Positions 38,425-47,862 are shown, numbered from the stretch's first letter. The stretch is DNA of 64,000 nt from Bacillus methanolicus PB1 (GCF_000262755.1 NZ_AFEU01000003.1:1240001-1304000); one strand, 5' to 3'. The notes: generated from the sequence alone by a model not told the origin. A program made the numbers and translations.

Positions 38425-39141
38425 TTAAGATTGATATTCCCTTATTTGTTGCAGCTCCTCATCTGTCAGCTCACGGTATTCCCCTAATTCAAGAGTCTCA
38501 TCCAGCTTTAAAGGGCCCATGGATATTCTCTTTAAATAAATGACTCTTTTTCCAACCGCCTGAAACATTCTTTTAACTTGATGAAACTTTCCTTCCGTAA
38601 TCGTTAATTCAATATCTGAAGTTAAACCGGACTTTAAGATTTTTAATTCCCCGGGTTTCGTTTTATACCCGTCATCAAGTGCGACGCCGTTTTTAAATGC
38701 CTCTCTATCCCGTTCTGTTACCTCCCCGTCGATTACGGCAAAATATGTTTTAGGAACATGCTTTTTCGGCGATAACAGTCGATGTGCAAGCTGTCCATCA
38801 TTCGTTATTAATAAAAGCCCTTCCGTATCCTTATCAAGCCTTCCGACCGGAAAAGGCTCGAAGACAAGATCTTCCATTCCCAACAAGTCAATAACCGTTT
38901 CATCTTGATGATCTTCTGTTGCCGACACAACACCCGGCGGCTTGTTCATCATTAAGTAGATGAACTCTTTATATTCAACGGTCTCACCATTTAATGTCAC
39001 GACATCATTTTCAGGGTCAACATGCTGTTTGGCATCTTTTACAATTTGGCCGTTTACTCTGACAGCCCCTTCCTTTAATATCTTTTTTACTTCCTTTCTG
39101 CTGCCAAATCCTAAATTTGCCAACATTTTATCGATTCTCAT
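38425..39141 (-). CDS. ytzG: 16S rRNA pseudouridine synthase, RsuA family (YtzG)
   Basis: A 238-residue enzyme with an N-terminal S4 domain (RIDKMLANLGFGSRKEVKK) and a RsuA/RluB catalytic domain. The catalytic Asp is in VGRLDKDTEGLLLITNDG and the late motif KFHQVKRMF is intact. RsuA isomerises U516 of 16S rRNA; the exact site is inferred. I use the ATG after GAGGTGGAGA. Confidence 0.93.
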   Translation of the reverse strand: MRIDKMLANLGFGSRKEVKKILKEGAVRVNGQIVKDAKQHVDPENDVVTLNGETVEYKEFIYLMMNKPPGVVSATEDHQDETVIDLLGMEDLVFEPFPVGRLDKDTEGLLLITNDGQLAHRLLSPKKHVPKTYFAVIDGEVTERDREAFKNGVALDDGYKTKPGELKILKSGLTSDIELTITEGKFHQVKRMFQAVGKRVIYLKRISMGPLKLDETLELGEYRELTDEELQQIREYQS

Positions 39142-39321
39142 TCTCCACCTCGCAGAAAAATAAATCACCCATAAGTCTCCCGCCTCTATAGCGGTAATAA
39201 CAAAACTTACATCGGAGGATAAAGTTTCATTTTATCTGGGCGTCTGTCCGTTGCCTTTCATTGTATAATCCATAGACTGATACCATAGTTTCAAAGAAAA
39301 TAATAAGGAGTGTGTGCTTAT

Positions 39322-39519
39322 ATGGATTATTATTATCGGCAGCAAGGAACTGGGTTTCCCCAACCGGGATTTCAAGGATGGCAGGATATCTACCGTCGCC
39401 TGGACAGGTTAGACCGCAGGGTTGACAGGCTTGACCAGCAAGTAGACCGGCTAAACCGCCGCATTGACCGGATCGAACGCCGACTCGGAATCAGGGAAGA
39501 AGAATACTATAATTACTAA
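39322..39519 (+). CDS. Heptad-repeat miniprotein with Tyr-rich ends
   Basis: A 65-residue protein. It opens MDYYYRQQGTGFPQPGFQGW, continues with a perfect seven-residue periodicity (RLDRLDRR, VDRLDQQ, VDRLNRR, IDRIERR) and ends EEEYYNY. The a/d positions are Val/Ile/Leu, and the outer faces are Arg and Asp/Glu in ion-pair register. It should form a short, very stable coiled coil. Tyr-rich ends recall spore coat or envelope miniproteins, but that is a guess. AAGGAG lies 11 bases before the ATG; a GTG four codons earlier overlaps it. I do not recognise the family. Confidence 0.75.
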   Translation: MDYYYRQQGTGFPQPGFQGWQDIYRRLDRLDRRVDRLDQQVDRLNRRIDRIERRLGIREEEYYNY

Positions 39520-39525
39520 AACATA

Positions 39526-39566
39526 AGAAGGTGATCTCGCCTTAAAGCGGGGCCCTTCTTCTTTTT
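39526..39566. terminator. Bidirectional hairpin between the heptad gene and murJ
   Basis: AAGAAGGTGATCTCGC pairs imperfectly with GCGGGGCCCTTCTT around CTTAAA and is followed by CTTTTT on the plus strand. It overlaps the last two bases of the murJ stop. Confidence 0.6.
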
Positions 39567-41202
39567 AGATTGGCAGACGAAGTTTTCTCTTTAGCTTATC
39601 AATTCTGCTGCCAAATAATAAATAAATGAGTTTCGATCGATGGCCTAAATAAAAGACGATTCCTGCCCCAAATACTGCACAAACCATAACGATGATAAAA
39701 GACTGAAATCTTGTTTCCGGAGACAAAAACAATACTGAGAAACGATAGACAAATTTTGTAGCAATATACATTATGGCGGTAAAAATAGCAATAAGCAAAC
39801 TCCGTCTGGCCACAAAACGAAACGGATAACGAGCAAAATATTTAATGACAAACAAATTAATGATAATGGCCCCGGTATAGCCAAGTGCCGTTGCTAATAC
39901 AGCTCCCTGTGTCTCCATTAATTTTATAAGCGGAATATTTAAACTTAATTTAATCAATAAACCAACAAGCAAACTTAACACCGTGAAGCGCTGCTCATTA
40001 ATTCCTTGCAAAATCGCTGCGGTAACAGAATAAAGAGCAAATAATATCGCAACCGGAGAATACGATTTTAACACCTCTGTTCCAATATCCGCATGACCGT
40101 AAAAAATAGTGTAAACCGGCTCAGCCAGGAGTGAAAGGCCGATAGCGGCGGGCAATGTCAAAAAGAGAAGCACTTGAAATGTTTGATTAAGCTGATGATT
40201 CAGGTTGCTCAAGTCTTTTTCCACAAATGCTTTTGTAACACTTGGAACCAACGTTAATGAAAAAGCAGTTGCTAGCGAAACAGGGATAATCACAAGCTTG
40301 TGTGTTTGGAAATTAAGAACAGAAAATGCTGACACTGCTTGATTTTTATCAATTCCAAGTGACAGCATTGCCCTTGTGAATGTCAGCTGATCAATAAACT
40401 GGAACAAAGGATTGGCTATTCCGACAAGAACAAACGGAGCGGCATACGTTAATATTTCTTTATACATTTCTCTTAAAGAAATATCCATCGTACCCTTATC
40501 CTGCTCAAGCAGCTTGTCCAAATGAGGTTTTCGTTTAAACCAGTACCAAACTAAAACAACCATGCTGCCGATTGCGCCGATAAAAGCGGCAAATGTTGCC
40601 ACACTGACAGCAGTTACCAAGCTTCCATCGAAAACATTTAGGACAATGTATGCTCCGGCCAATAGGAAAACAATTCGGACAATCTGTTCAACAACCTGTG
40701 AAACAGCTGACGGGCCCATCGATTGATGTCCCTGGAAAAATCCGCGGATCAAACTCATAAATGGAACAACGATTAATGCAAAACTTACGGCTCTTATTAC
40801 GGTCGTAACATCTTCTACTTTTATTTTATCAGTACTTGATGAACTTCCTTTTTCATTTAACATGCTGATTTCAGAAAGAACAGGTGCAGAAAAGTAAAGT
40901 ATTAAAAATGATATTATTCCGCTCGCCAACATGACAATGAGTCCGGATTTAAAAAGCTTTCTGCCTACAGCATACTCGCCAAGAGCATTATATTTTGATA
41001 TAAATTTGGAAACAGCAAGCGGAACACCAGCTGTTGCAACGCTGATAAAAATCGTATATGGTACATAAGAAAATTGATAAAGCGCAGTCCCATAGTCTTT
41101 TACAATCGCATAAAACGGAATAACATAAAAAAGGCCAAGAACTTTCGAAATAATTGTTCCCAGTGTCAATATGAAGGTACCTCTTAAAAGCTTTGATGAC
41201 AT
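39565..41202 (-). CDS. murJ: Lipid II flippase MurJ (YtgP)
   Basis: A MOP/MVF-family membrane transporter of 545 residues with about 14 hydrophobic segments. In B. subtilis YtgP flips lipid II across the membrane for wall synthesis. The first helix carries GTIISKVLGLFYVIPF, and the charged 'RGFFQGHQSMGPSAVSQVVEQIVR' region shows the conserved arginines of the family. The ATG six bases after AGGAAGGGA gives MSSKLLRG, close to the B. subtilis length. The mid-protein loop (SSSSTDKIK) is a family-typical insertion. Confidence 0.93.
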   Translation of the reverse strand: MSSKLLRGTFILTLGTIISKVLGLFYVIPFYAIVKDYGTALYQFSYVPYTIFISVATAGVPLAVSKFISKYNALGEYAVGRKLFKSGLIVMLASGIISFLILYFSAPVLSEISMLNEKGSSSSTDKIKVEDVTTVIRAVSFALIVVPFMSLIRGFFQGHQSMGPSAVSQVVEQIVRIVFLLAGAYIVLNVFDGSLVTAVSVATFAAFIGAIGSMVVLVWYWFKRKPHLDKLLEQDKGTMDISLREMYKEILTYAAPFVLVGIANPLFQFIDQLTFTRAMLSLGIDKNQAVSAFSVLNFQTHKLVIIPVSLATAFSLTLVPSVTKAFVEKDLSNLNHQLNQTFQVLLFLTLPAAIGLSLLAEPVYTIFYGHADIGTEVLKSYSPVAILFALYSVTAAILQGINEQRFTVLSLLVGLLIKLSLNIPLIKLMETQGAVLATALGYTGAIIINLFVIKYFARYPFRFVARRSLLIAIFTAIMYIATKFVYRFSVLFLSPETRFQSFIIVMVCAVFGAGIVFYLGHRSKLIYLLFGSRIDKLKRKLRLPI

Positions 41203-41445
41203 ATAATCCCTTCCTAAAAAAAATAACTCCGACAATGTATTTTATCATAAACTTAAATGAAAGCTGAACTTATCATGAATTTTCATATTTCCTTCACATA
41301 GCCATATCAATAGTTTACCTTTCTTTTTCCCCATATACTACCTGCCATCTTCCTCCCGGCAAAAACTGTTTCGTTTTCATCCTGTTTGGAAATGTTTTAT
41401 AATATGAACGTGTTTGAAAGCGAATAGAGAAAAGTTGGTGAAACG

Positions 41446-42723
41446 ATGAGTTTTGACGTAATCGTCATCGGCGGGGGCCCATCCGGGTTAATGGCAGCGA
41501 TTGCAGCAGGTGAGCAGGGTGCCAAGGTGCTTTTGATTGATAAAGGGGAAAAGCTGGGCAGAAAGCTGGCAATTTCCGGCGGCGGGCGCTGTAATGTAAC
41601 AAACCGTCTTCCTGTAGAAGAAATTATCAAGCATATACCCGGAAACGGGCGCTTTTTATACAGTGCATTTTCAATTTTCAGCAATGAAGATATCATTTCT
41701 TTTTTCGAAGGACTCGGGGTAAAGTTAAAGGAAGAAGACCACGGCAGAATGTTCCCGGTCAGTAATAAAGCAAAATCGGTAATTGATGCTTTACTGAAAA
41801 AACTGGCCGAATTGAAAGTTGAAATTAGAACAAATTCACCGGTAAAAGACATCCACTTTGACGACGGAAAAACATCATTTGTGGAATTGAAAACAGGAGA
41901 AAAAATAAAAGCGTATTCGATTGTCATTGCAGTCGGAGGCAAGTCAGTGCCTCAAACAGGATCAACCGGAGACGGTTATGCCTGGGCTAAAAAAGCAGGG
42001 CATACCATTACAAAATTATTTCCCACTGAAGTACCTGTCACATCATTTGAGCCTTTTATTCAAAATAAAACGCTTCAAGGTCTTTCATTGCGGGATATTT
42101 CATTAAGCGTTTTAAATCCGAAAGGCAAACCGCTGATCACCCATCGAATGGATATGATCTTTACGCATTTTGGAATCAGCGGCCCGGCAGTTCTCCGCTG
42201 CAGCCAATTTGTCGTAAAAGCGATGGACAAATGGAATCTGCCGGAAGTAACAATGAGCCTTGACTCCATTCCAGATAAGAAGGAAGAAGAGCTTTTTCAA
42301 GAAATTGCTAAACTTATTAAAGCGGAACCGAAAAAAGCGGTTAAGAACACACTAAAAGGGCTCCTTCCGGAAAGATACCTTTTATTTTTATTAGAAGAAA
42401 ATAGTATTGATCCATCTATACAATGTTCAGCTGTCTCCCGCGAAAAACTTCGAAGTTTTGCCCGAAGCTGCAAACAGTTCCAATTTAAAGTAAACGGGAC
42501 TCTCTCGATTGAAAAAGCGTTCGTTACCGGCGGCGGAGTCTCCGTTAAAGAGATCGAACCGCAAACGATGGCCTCAAAAAAGATGCCCGGACTTTATTTT
42601 TGCGGGGAAATCCTTGATATTCACGGATACACCGGCGGATACAATATTACAGCAGCACTTGTTACCGGCAGGCTTGCCGGCCTGAATGCTGCCATTTATT
42701 CATTAAACGAGAATCGGCCGTAA
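41446..42723 (+). CDS. ytfP: BaiN/HI0933-type flavoprotein YtfP
   Basis: A 425-residue FAD-dependent oxidoreductase-like protein. The dinucleotide motif [15 protein letters not shown] opens the protein, followed by [16 protein letters not shown], a hallmark of the HI0933 family. The C-terminal FAD motif is [16 protein letters not shown]. The reaction is not established for YtfP; the bile-acid enzyme BaiN is a member. Start has TTGGTG-type binding sequence. Followed by a 21-bp tandem array. Confidence 0.92.
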   Translation: MSFDVIVIGGGPSGLMAAIAAGEQGAKVLLIDKGEKLGRKLAISGGGRCNVTNRLPVEEIIKHIPGNGRFLYSAFSIFSNEDIISFFEGLGVKLKEEDHGRMFPVSNKAKSVIDALLKKLAELKVEIRTNSPVKDIHFDDGKTSFVELKTGEKIKAYSIVIAVGGKSVPQTGSTGDGYAWAKKAGHTITKLFPTEVPVTSFEPFIQNKTLQGLSLRDISLSVLNPKGKPLITHRMDMIFTHFGISGPAVLRCSQFVVKAMDKWNLPEVTMSLDSIPDKKEEELFQEIAKLIKAEPKKAVKNTLKGLLPERYLLFLLEENSIDPSIQCSAVSREKLRSFARSCKQFQFKVNGTLSIEKAFVTGGGVSVKEIEPQTMASKKMPGLYFCGEILDIHGYTGGYNITAALVTGRLAGLNAAIYSLNENRP

Positions 42724-42775
42724 AAATTTGGCCGGTTCTTACCAGTACTTGAGTCAAAACGTTGACAGAACTTTT

Positions 42776-42901
42776 TTTGCATGTTTCCCAAAAATGTTTA
42801 CAGATTTTCCAAGATAAAATAGTTTTATTGCAAAATTATATTCTTTTTTTGCAAGATTATCAGTTATTTTTCCAAAATAAATTGGATTTTTTCCAAGATT
42901 A
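42776..42901. repeat. Degenerate tandem array with exact 21-bp period, six units
   Basis: Read on the minus strand, units start at 42901, 42880, 42859, 42838, 42817 and 42796. Each begins TAATCTTGGAAAAA or a close variant (TTATTTTGGAAAAA, TAATCTTGCAAAAA, TAATTTTGCAATAA), followed by seven variable bases. No indel breaks the phase. It lies between ytfP and cse60, both of which end nearby. Confidence 0.85.
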
Positions 42902-42933
42902 CCATTAGATGGATTGATCCTCGTATTCCCGGC

Positions 42934-43116
42934 TCATGCCCGATAAATCACCATTGCAGTAAAACAGTAAATTTGCTCTTCTTCATCTTCTTTAATGGCG
43001 GCAATATTGTACTTAATATCTACAATTTTATGCTCATCCAATTGTTCCAGAAAGCTGTTCATTTCAATTTCAAGATCCGCTTCGTGCTCCTCATCAAACA
43101 GTTTCACTTGAATCAA
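42934..43116 (-). CDS. cse60: Sporulation protein Cse60
   Basis: A 60-residue protein matching the Cse60 (YteV) family, which is sigma-E controlled in the mother cell of B. subtilis. Start MIQVKLFDEEHE and the EEQIYCFTAMVIYR ending are characteristic. It is acidic and soluble, with no known activity. It starts at TTG, six bases after AAAGGGAGAG. The presence of this gene supports a spore-forming host. Confidence 0.8.
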   Translation of the reverse strand: MIQVKLFDEEHEADLEIEMNSFLEQLDEHKIVDIKYNIAAIKEDEEEQIYCFTAMVIYRA

Positions 43117-43252
43117 CGGGGACTCTCCCTTTCTAAACCTTATTAATGTTGATTGTATCCAAATATTTTGAATTTTATACTAAATGTGTTTTTAAAAATC
43201 TTAATATTTGAAATTTACAATAATAACAGCCATTTGTATTCTCCCCTTTAAA

Positions 43253-43465
43253 TTAAAAACCTTTTGTAATCATAAGATACAAAATTACGACAGGTAATAA
43301 AGTAGCTGTAATCCCAAAGATGCCCCAATAACGAGACGCTTTCCGGTAAGCTTTAGAAATGATGCCTTCCTCTATCGATTGGGCGCTGTGGCGGATCATA
43401 CTGCGCTGTATGGGCAGCAGTATAGTCATCAGTAGAGAATAAATAGTCGTTCTTATTTCGATAAA
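43253..43465 (-). pseudogene. C-terminal fragment of a DUF2269-type membrane protein
   Basis: About 70 residues resemble the end of DUF2269 integral membrane proteins: RTTIYSLLMTILLPIQ, a charged loop, then KASRYWGIFGITATLLP and a last helix ending YLMITKGF. The first two-thirds of the family (N-terminal helices) is missing. Reading upstream runs straight into a terminator hairpin. An in-frame ATG exists there, but its peptide is the hairpin itself. I judge it a remnant. Confidence 0.7.
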
Positions 43466-43490
43466 GGGAGCGTTTGTAGAACAAATAGAA

Positions 43491-43533
43491 AAAGGGTGAT
43501 ACATATTATACATGACTAATAGTATCACCCTTT
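43491..43533 (-). terminator. Terminator downstream of the rhodanese gene
   Basis: AAAGGGTGATAC and GTATCACCCTTT form a 12-pair stem with a 19-base loop, followed on the minus strand by TTCTATTT. Confidence 0.85.
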
Positions 43534-43619
43534 ATTTTTGCGACTTTTTACGATTTATGTCTTGATAAATAAGAAAAAAATTTTTTATTATATAACACTT
43601 GCGCTTTTCAAAGAATTTA

Positions 43620-44054
43620 CTAATATTCCAGTTCGCCTGTCCATTCAATCATGCCGCCTACCATATTCCGCACCTTAAACCCTTGATCTTTTAAATAATA
43701 GCAAACAATTTCGCTGCGATGGGCGGCACGGCAAATAATGATGTACTCTTTCTCTTTATCAAAATAGTCCAGGCTTTCCGGAATATCGCCCATTCGAATA
43801 TGCTTTGCACCTGGAATTATCCCTTGAGCTACTTCATAATCTTCCCTTACATCGACCATCTCTAATTTTTCTCCGGCTTCAAGTTTCTTTTTCAGTTCCT
43901 CCGGAGTAATGGTTTCTATTCTTTCGATTTTTATCACCCTTTCAAAAGGACTTTTTCGACTAAACGAAAACCTGTGATATGGCATAAACTCATGAACAAT
44001 AATACCAATTTCAAAATAAATAAAAAAGCAAACTGCCAATATTTTATTCACCAA
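43620..44054 (-). CDS. ytwF: Rhodanese-domain protein (YtwF-like)
   Basis: The rhodanese domain covers about residues 50-144, with MVDVREDYEVAQG and the catalytic loop IICRAAHRSEI. The active-site Cys (~110) is present. Such proteins carry or transfer sulfane sulfur. The full frame (144 residues) adds an N-terminal hydrophobic helix, ILAVCFFIYFEIGIIVHEF, from a TTG start. A shorter product from GTG (VIKIERIETI) would be soluble, but its binding site AAAGGGTG overlaps the GTG. The start is therefore uncertain. It lies just behind the leuS terminator, as in B. subtilis. Confidence 0.82.
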   Translation of the reverse strand: MVNKILAVCFFIYFEIGIIVHEFMPYHRFSFSRKSPFERVIKIERIETITPEELKKKLEAGEKLEMVDVREDYEVAQGIIPGAKHIRMGDIPESLDYFDKEKEYIIICRAAHRSEIVCYYLKDQGFKVRNMVGGMIEWTGELEY

Positions 44055-44059
44055 ATAGA

Positions 44060-44086
44060 ATAAATTCCCCCGTTAAACCGGGGGAA
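44060..44086 (-). terminator. Intrinsic terminator of leuS
   Basis: On the minus strand TTCCCCC and GGGGGAA enclose GGTTTAAC and are followed by TTTATTCTATTT. It lies eight bases after the leuS stop. Confidence 0.85.
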
Positions 44087-44093
44087 GAACATC

Positions 44094-46511
44094 TTAATTT
44101 GCGACAATATTAACGAGTTTTCCTGGCACGGCAATTACTTTGCGAACGGTTTTTCCGTCAATTTGTTCTTTAATTTTATCATCTTCCATCGCAATTTGCT
44201 CTAATATTTCTTTCGTTGCATCAGCAGGCACGAAAAGTTTTGCCTTTACTTTTCCGTTTACTTGGACAACGATTTCGATTTCATCATCCACAAGCTTTGC
44301 TTCATCATATGCCGGCCAAGCTTCATAAGCAATCGTACCGCTGTGGCCAATCTTTTCCCAAAGCTCTTCAGCAATATGTGGACATATCGGAGAAAGCAAT
44401 TTCACAAAACCTTCCATAAAAGCTTTCGGAAGAATGTCAGCTTTGTATGCTTCGTTAATAAATACCATTAATTGAGAAATCGCAGTATTAAAGCGCAATC
44501 CTTCAAAGTCTTCCGTCACTTTTTTAACTGTTTGATGGTAAACTTTTTCAAGGACTTGTGCATTGTCGGTTTCTTGAATTTTTGGATTGAGCGATCCGTC
44601 TTCATCTACAAACAAGCGCCATACACGGTCAAGGAAGCGGCGGGAACCATCCAGCCCATTCGTAGACCAGGCTTTGGAAGCGTCAAGCGGACCCATGAAC
44701 ATTTCATATAAACGGAGTGTATCAGCCCCATGGCTTTTTACAATATCATCCGGATTAACAACATTGCCTCTTGATTTGCTCATTTTTTCATTATTTTCAC
44801 CAAGAATCATCCCTTGGTTATACAGCTTTTGGAATGGCTCTTTTGTTGGAACAACTCCAATATCATATAAGAATTTATGCCAGAAGCGTGCATATAGCAG
44901 ATGAAGGACGGCGTGTTCTGCACCGCCGATATAAATGTCAACCGGAAGCCATTCTTTCAGCTTTTCAGGATCTGCTAACGCATTTTCGTTTTTTGGATCA
45001 ATATAGCGCAAATAGTACCAGCAGCTTCCCGCCCATTGCGGCATCGTATTTGTTTCGCGGCGTCCTTTCTTTCCAGTGACTGGATCGACAACATTTACCC
45101 ATTCTTCGATATTAGCCAGAGGAGACTCACCTGTGCCTGACGGTTTAATTTCTGTTGTTTTTGGAAGAGTCAGAGGCAGCTCTTCTTCCGGAACCGCCGT
45201 CATTGTATCGTCTTCCCAATGAATGATAGGGATTGGCTCGCCCCAATAACGCTGGCGGCTGAACAGCCAATCACGAAGGCGGTATGTTACCTTCTTCATG
45301 CCGATTCCTTTTTCCTCAAGCCAGCTAATCATTTTCTTGATTGCTTCTTCCTTAGTCAGCCCGTTAAGAAATCCTGAGTTTATATGCTCTCCGTCTCCCG
45401 TATAGGCTTCCTTCTCAATATTTCCGCCTGCAACTACTTCTTTAATAGGGAGACCAAATTTTTTCGCAAATTCATAGTCTCTCTCATCGTGGGCCGGCAC
45501 TGCCATAATTGCACCTGTTCCATAGGTGGCGAGTACATAATCGGCGATCCAGATCGGCATTTTCTCGCCGTTAGCCGGATTTATCGCATAAGCGCCTGTA
45601 AATACGCCTGTTTTTTCTTTTGCTAAATCTGTCCGCTCAAGATCGCTTTTGCTTTTGATTTGATCAATGTATTTTTCAACTGCATCACGTTGTGAATCAG
45701 TTGTAATTTGTTTTACTAATGAGTGCTCGGGAGCAAGTACAGCATAGGTTGCTCCAAAAAGAGTATCAGGGCGGGTTGTAAATACGGTAAATGTACCGTC
45801 ATGGCCTTCGATTTTGAACGTAATTTCCGCACCTTCAGAGCGGCCGATCCAATTGCGCTGCATTTCTTTAATGCTTTCCGGCCAATCCAATTCTTCTAAA
45901 TCTTCCAGCAAGCGGTCAGCATAGGCAGTAATTTTCAGCATCCACTGTTTCATTGGACGGCGTTCGACCGGATGGCCGCCGCGCTCGCTTTTCCCATCAA
46001 TTACTTCTTCATTTGCCAAAACAGTTCCAAGGGCAGGGCACCAGTTAACAGGCACTTCATCAATATAAGCAAGTCCTTTTTCATAAAGCTTTAAGAAAAT
46101 CCATTGTGTCCATTTATAATAATCAGGATCTGTCGTATTTATTTCTCGATCCCAATCATAAGAAAATCCTAGCGATTTAATTTGGCGCCGGAAATTTTCA
46201 ATATTGTGTTTTGTAAATTCTGCCGGATCGTTTCCCGTATCAAGGGCATACTGCTCAGCAGGCAATCCGAATGCATCCCACCCCATCGGGTGAAGGACAT
46301 TATAACCCTGCATCCGCTTCATGCGCGACAAAATATCAGTAGCGGTATATCCTTCCGGATGGCCAACGTGAAGCCCTGCACCTGAAGGATATGGAAACAT
46401 ATCGAGGGCATAAAATTTCCTTTTGCCTTTTTCTTCATTTGTTTTAAATGTTTTATTTTCTTCCCAATATTTCTGCCATTTCTTTTCAATTTGCTGATGA
46501 TTAAAGCTCAT
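44094..46511 (-). CDS. leuS: Leucyl-tRNA synthetase
   Basis: An 805-residue class Ia synthetase. The HIGH-type motif HVGH lies in [16 protein letters not shown] near residue 48, and KMSKS in [12 protein letters not shown] near 574. The CP1 editing domain carries [19 protein letters not shown] and the conserved Asp in '[16 protein letters not shown]'. The zinc insertion is short, as in bacterial LeuRS. AGGAGG lies eight bases before the ATG. A leucine-type T-box precedes the gene. Confidence 0.98.
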   Translation of the reverse strand: MSFNHQQIEKKWQKYWEENKTFKTNEEKGKRKFYALDMFPYPSGAGLHVGHPEGYTATDILSRMKRMQGYNVLHPMGWDAFGLPAEQYALDTGNDPAEFTKHNIENFRRQIKSLGFSYDWDREINTTDPDYYKWTQWIFLKLYEKGLAYIDEVPVNWCPALGTVLANEEVIDGKSERGGHPVERRPMKQWMLKITAYADRLLEDLEELDWPESIKEMQRNWIGRSEGAEITFKIEGHDGTFTVFTTRPDTLFGATYAVLAPEHSLVKQITTDSQRDAVEKYIDQIKSKSDLERTDLAKEKTGVFTGAYAINPANGEKMPIWIADYVLATYGTGAIMAVPAHDERDYEFAKKFGLPIKEVVAGGNIEKEAYTGDGEHINSGFLNGLTKEEAIKKMISWLEEKGIGMKKVTYRLRDWLFSRQRYWGEPIPIIHWEDDTMTAVPEEELPLTLPKTTEIKPSGTGESPLANIEEWVNVVDPVTGKKGRRETNTMPQWAGSCWYYLRYIDPKNENALADPEKLKEWLPVDIYIGGAEHAVLHLLYARFWHKFLYDIGVVPTKEPFQKLYNQGMILGENNEKMSKSRGNVVNPDDIVKSHGADTLRLYEMFMGPLDASKAWSTNGLDGSRRFLDRVWRLFVDEDGSLNPKIQETDNAQVLEKVYHQTVKKVTEDFEGLRFNTAISQLMVFINEAYKADILPKAFMEGFVKLLSPICPHIAEELWEKIGHSGTIAYEAWPAYDEAKLVDDEIEIVVQVNGKVKAKLFVPADATKEILEQIAMEDDKIKEQIDGKTVRKVIAVPGKLVNIVAN

Positions 46512-46645
46512 TGTTTTTCCTCCTGTTTACTGAAATTGTTCTATCACTTCGTTATAGTGAGATCTTTTAAATAAGCTTTATTTAAGGGGTGCAAAATGCT
46601 GTTTATCAACAATACTCATTAACAAGACCTTTAAATATAAAAAAC

Positions 46646-46880
46646 CTCTCATCCCAAAAAGGGACGAGAGGATTATGTTAAGTTCTCCCGCGGTACCACC
46701 CAAATTAGTGTGCAACCACACTCACTTCATTTATCCTTAACGCGGAAAACGGCAAGCATTACTTGAACATTTCACACTTGCAACTCAAAGGCGAGTTCAT
46801 GATGTGCCCGGCTGGCTTGCACCTGCCGCCAACTCTCTTAAACGGGCGAGTCCACCACTACTACTCCTTTTCACTGTCTT
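46646..46880 (-). promoter_or_regulatory. T-box riboswitch upstream of leuS
   Basis: Minus strand: T-box core GGGTGGTACCGCGGGAG near 46685-46705. The terminator stem CCTCTCGTCCC / GGGATGAGAGG is followed by TTTTTTATA at 46646. Stem I starts with AGGAGTAGTAG near 46868 and contains the leucine specifier CTC in ATGAACTCGCC. TATAAT on the minus strand of 46892-46897 is a likely -10. Uncharged tRNA-Leu should allow read-through. Confidence 0.93.
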
Positions 46881-47009
46881 TCTCAATATTAATTATATTG
46901 ATATTGATATTGTAATAAATTTCCCTTCAGGATGCAAGCGGGCCCATCATTAAAGAGCCTGTAATGGATATTATACCATTAAGGAAAACGAAAAAGGAGG
47001 GAGTGCCAT

Positions 47010-47129
47010 ATGCCATTTATACAATTAGAAAATGATGTTGAACTGTATTATAAAGATTCAGGTTCAAGGACCCCGGTCATCTTTATTCGCGGATTTTGGA
47101 TGAGCAGCCGTTTTTACTATAAACAATAA
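47010..47129 (+). pseudogene. N-terminal fragment of an alpha/beta hydrolase
   Basis: With an excellent binding site (AAAGGAGGG) the frame reads MPFIQLENDVELYY, KDSGSRTPVIFIRG and FWMSSRFYYKQ, then stops. This is the first ~39 residues of chloroperoxidase-like alpha/beta hydrolases, where the oxyanion motif is normally HG; here it is RG. The nucleophile Ser and the rest are gone. A truncated gene whose translation start is still intact. Confidence 0.8.
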
Positions 47130-47185
47130 GGGAAAATAGGAACTTGTTAATATTAGTATTTAAAAAAACTTCTTTCACAACTGAA

Positions 47186-47210
47186 GCCCGCCATAAAGGC
47201 GGGCCGTTTT
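47186..47210. terminator. GC-rich hairpin between two gene ends
   Basis: CCCGCC and GGCGGG enclose ATAAA and are followed by CCGTTTTAGG on the plus strand. It touches the stop of the 59-residue minus-strand gene. Confidence 0.6.
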
Positions 47211-47388
47211 AGGAAGACTGTTCCGGTTCAGGGTGAAATTTTGATTTGACGGGTTGCCCGCCTCGTTTTTCATAATTTTTCTTCGATTGTTTTATCGGAT
47301 CAAAATCTTTTCCAAGTTCCATGTCCTGATTGTTAAAGCCATTTCTCGTTTTCTGTTCGGGATTATTTCGTTTAGAACGTTTTTTCAT
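47209..47388 (-). CDS. 59-residue basic small protein overlapping ytzC
   Basis: A small gene on the minus strand. Its ATG lies inside the last codons of ytzC (CTGAATGAAAAAACG), and AGGAG lies ten bases upstream. The product starts MKKRSKRNNPEQKTRNG, continues FNNQDMELGKDFDPIKQ and ends EPEQSS. It is strongly hydrophilic, with Lys/Arg clusters and no helix-forming hydrophobic face, so it is probably disordered. The 17-base overlap suggests translational coupling to ytzC. I do not recognise a family. Its composition resembles small spore or nucleic-acid-binding proteins, but that is only a suggestion. Confidence 0.65.
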   Translation of the reverse strand: MKKRSKRNNPEQKTRNGFNNQDMELGKDFDPIKQSKKNYEKRGGQPVKSKFHPEPEQSS

Positions 47389-47662
47389 TCAGCGACTGCT
47401 CCTCTCTCAACAGGATCATATCGTTTTGCAATTGCTGAATCTGCAACCTCTTCCGATGAAGCTGTTCACGCTGCTGGGCATTTGCGCTATGGGCAAGGTG
47501 TGCCAGGTCATTATAAGTTGTTTCCAACTGCTGCAGCGCAGCTGTATATCCATCTTTGTCAAAATGCTGCTGCTTCCGGCCATTTTCGTAATGTTTTTGG
47601 GCTAATCGGATTGTATCCTCACATTGCTGAAGAAAGTTCTCCATGGATTCACGCGTAGCCAT
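47372..47662 (-). CDS. ytzC: DUF2524 protein YtzC
   Basis: A 96-residue helical protein like B. subtilis YtzC. It opens MATRESMENFLQQCEDTI, and the conserved block NAQQREQLHRKRLQIQQLQ lies in the second half. It is predicted almost entirely coiled coil and soluble. Function unknown. The ATG behind GAGGGGGA is used; a longer in-frame extension has no binding site. It is divergent from ytqA. Confidence 0.88.
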   Translation of the reverse strand: MATRESMENFLQQCEDTIRLAQKHYENGRKQQHFDKDGYTAALQQLETTYNDLAHLAHSANAQQREQLHRKRLQIQQLQNDMILLREEQSLNEKTF

Positions 47663-47862
47663 GATTAGTCCCCCTCTAAATGATTCCATCATGATATTGA
47701 AGCACATGCTTCATCTTTTATTTTGTTCCACTCTCCCCTTATTAAAACTGAACAACTTCGAGAATTACTGCCAATTCACTTGCAAGAATTTCATTTGGAT
47801 AATTAATTTCTTCATGTTAAAATTCTTTTTATGTCAACTAAAGAAAGCGAGAGGTGTCTGAT

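Noticed and set aside
42776-42901. 21-bp array as a CRISPR or coding repeat
   Set aside because: There are no conserved repeat/unique spacer blocks of CRISPR size, and stop codons interrupt all frames. The period is too short.
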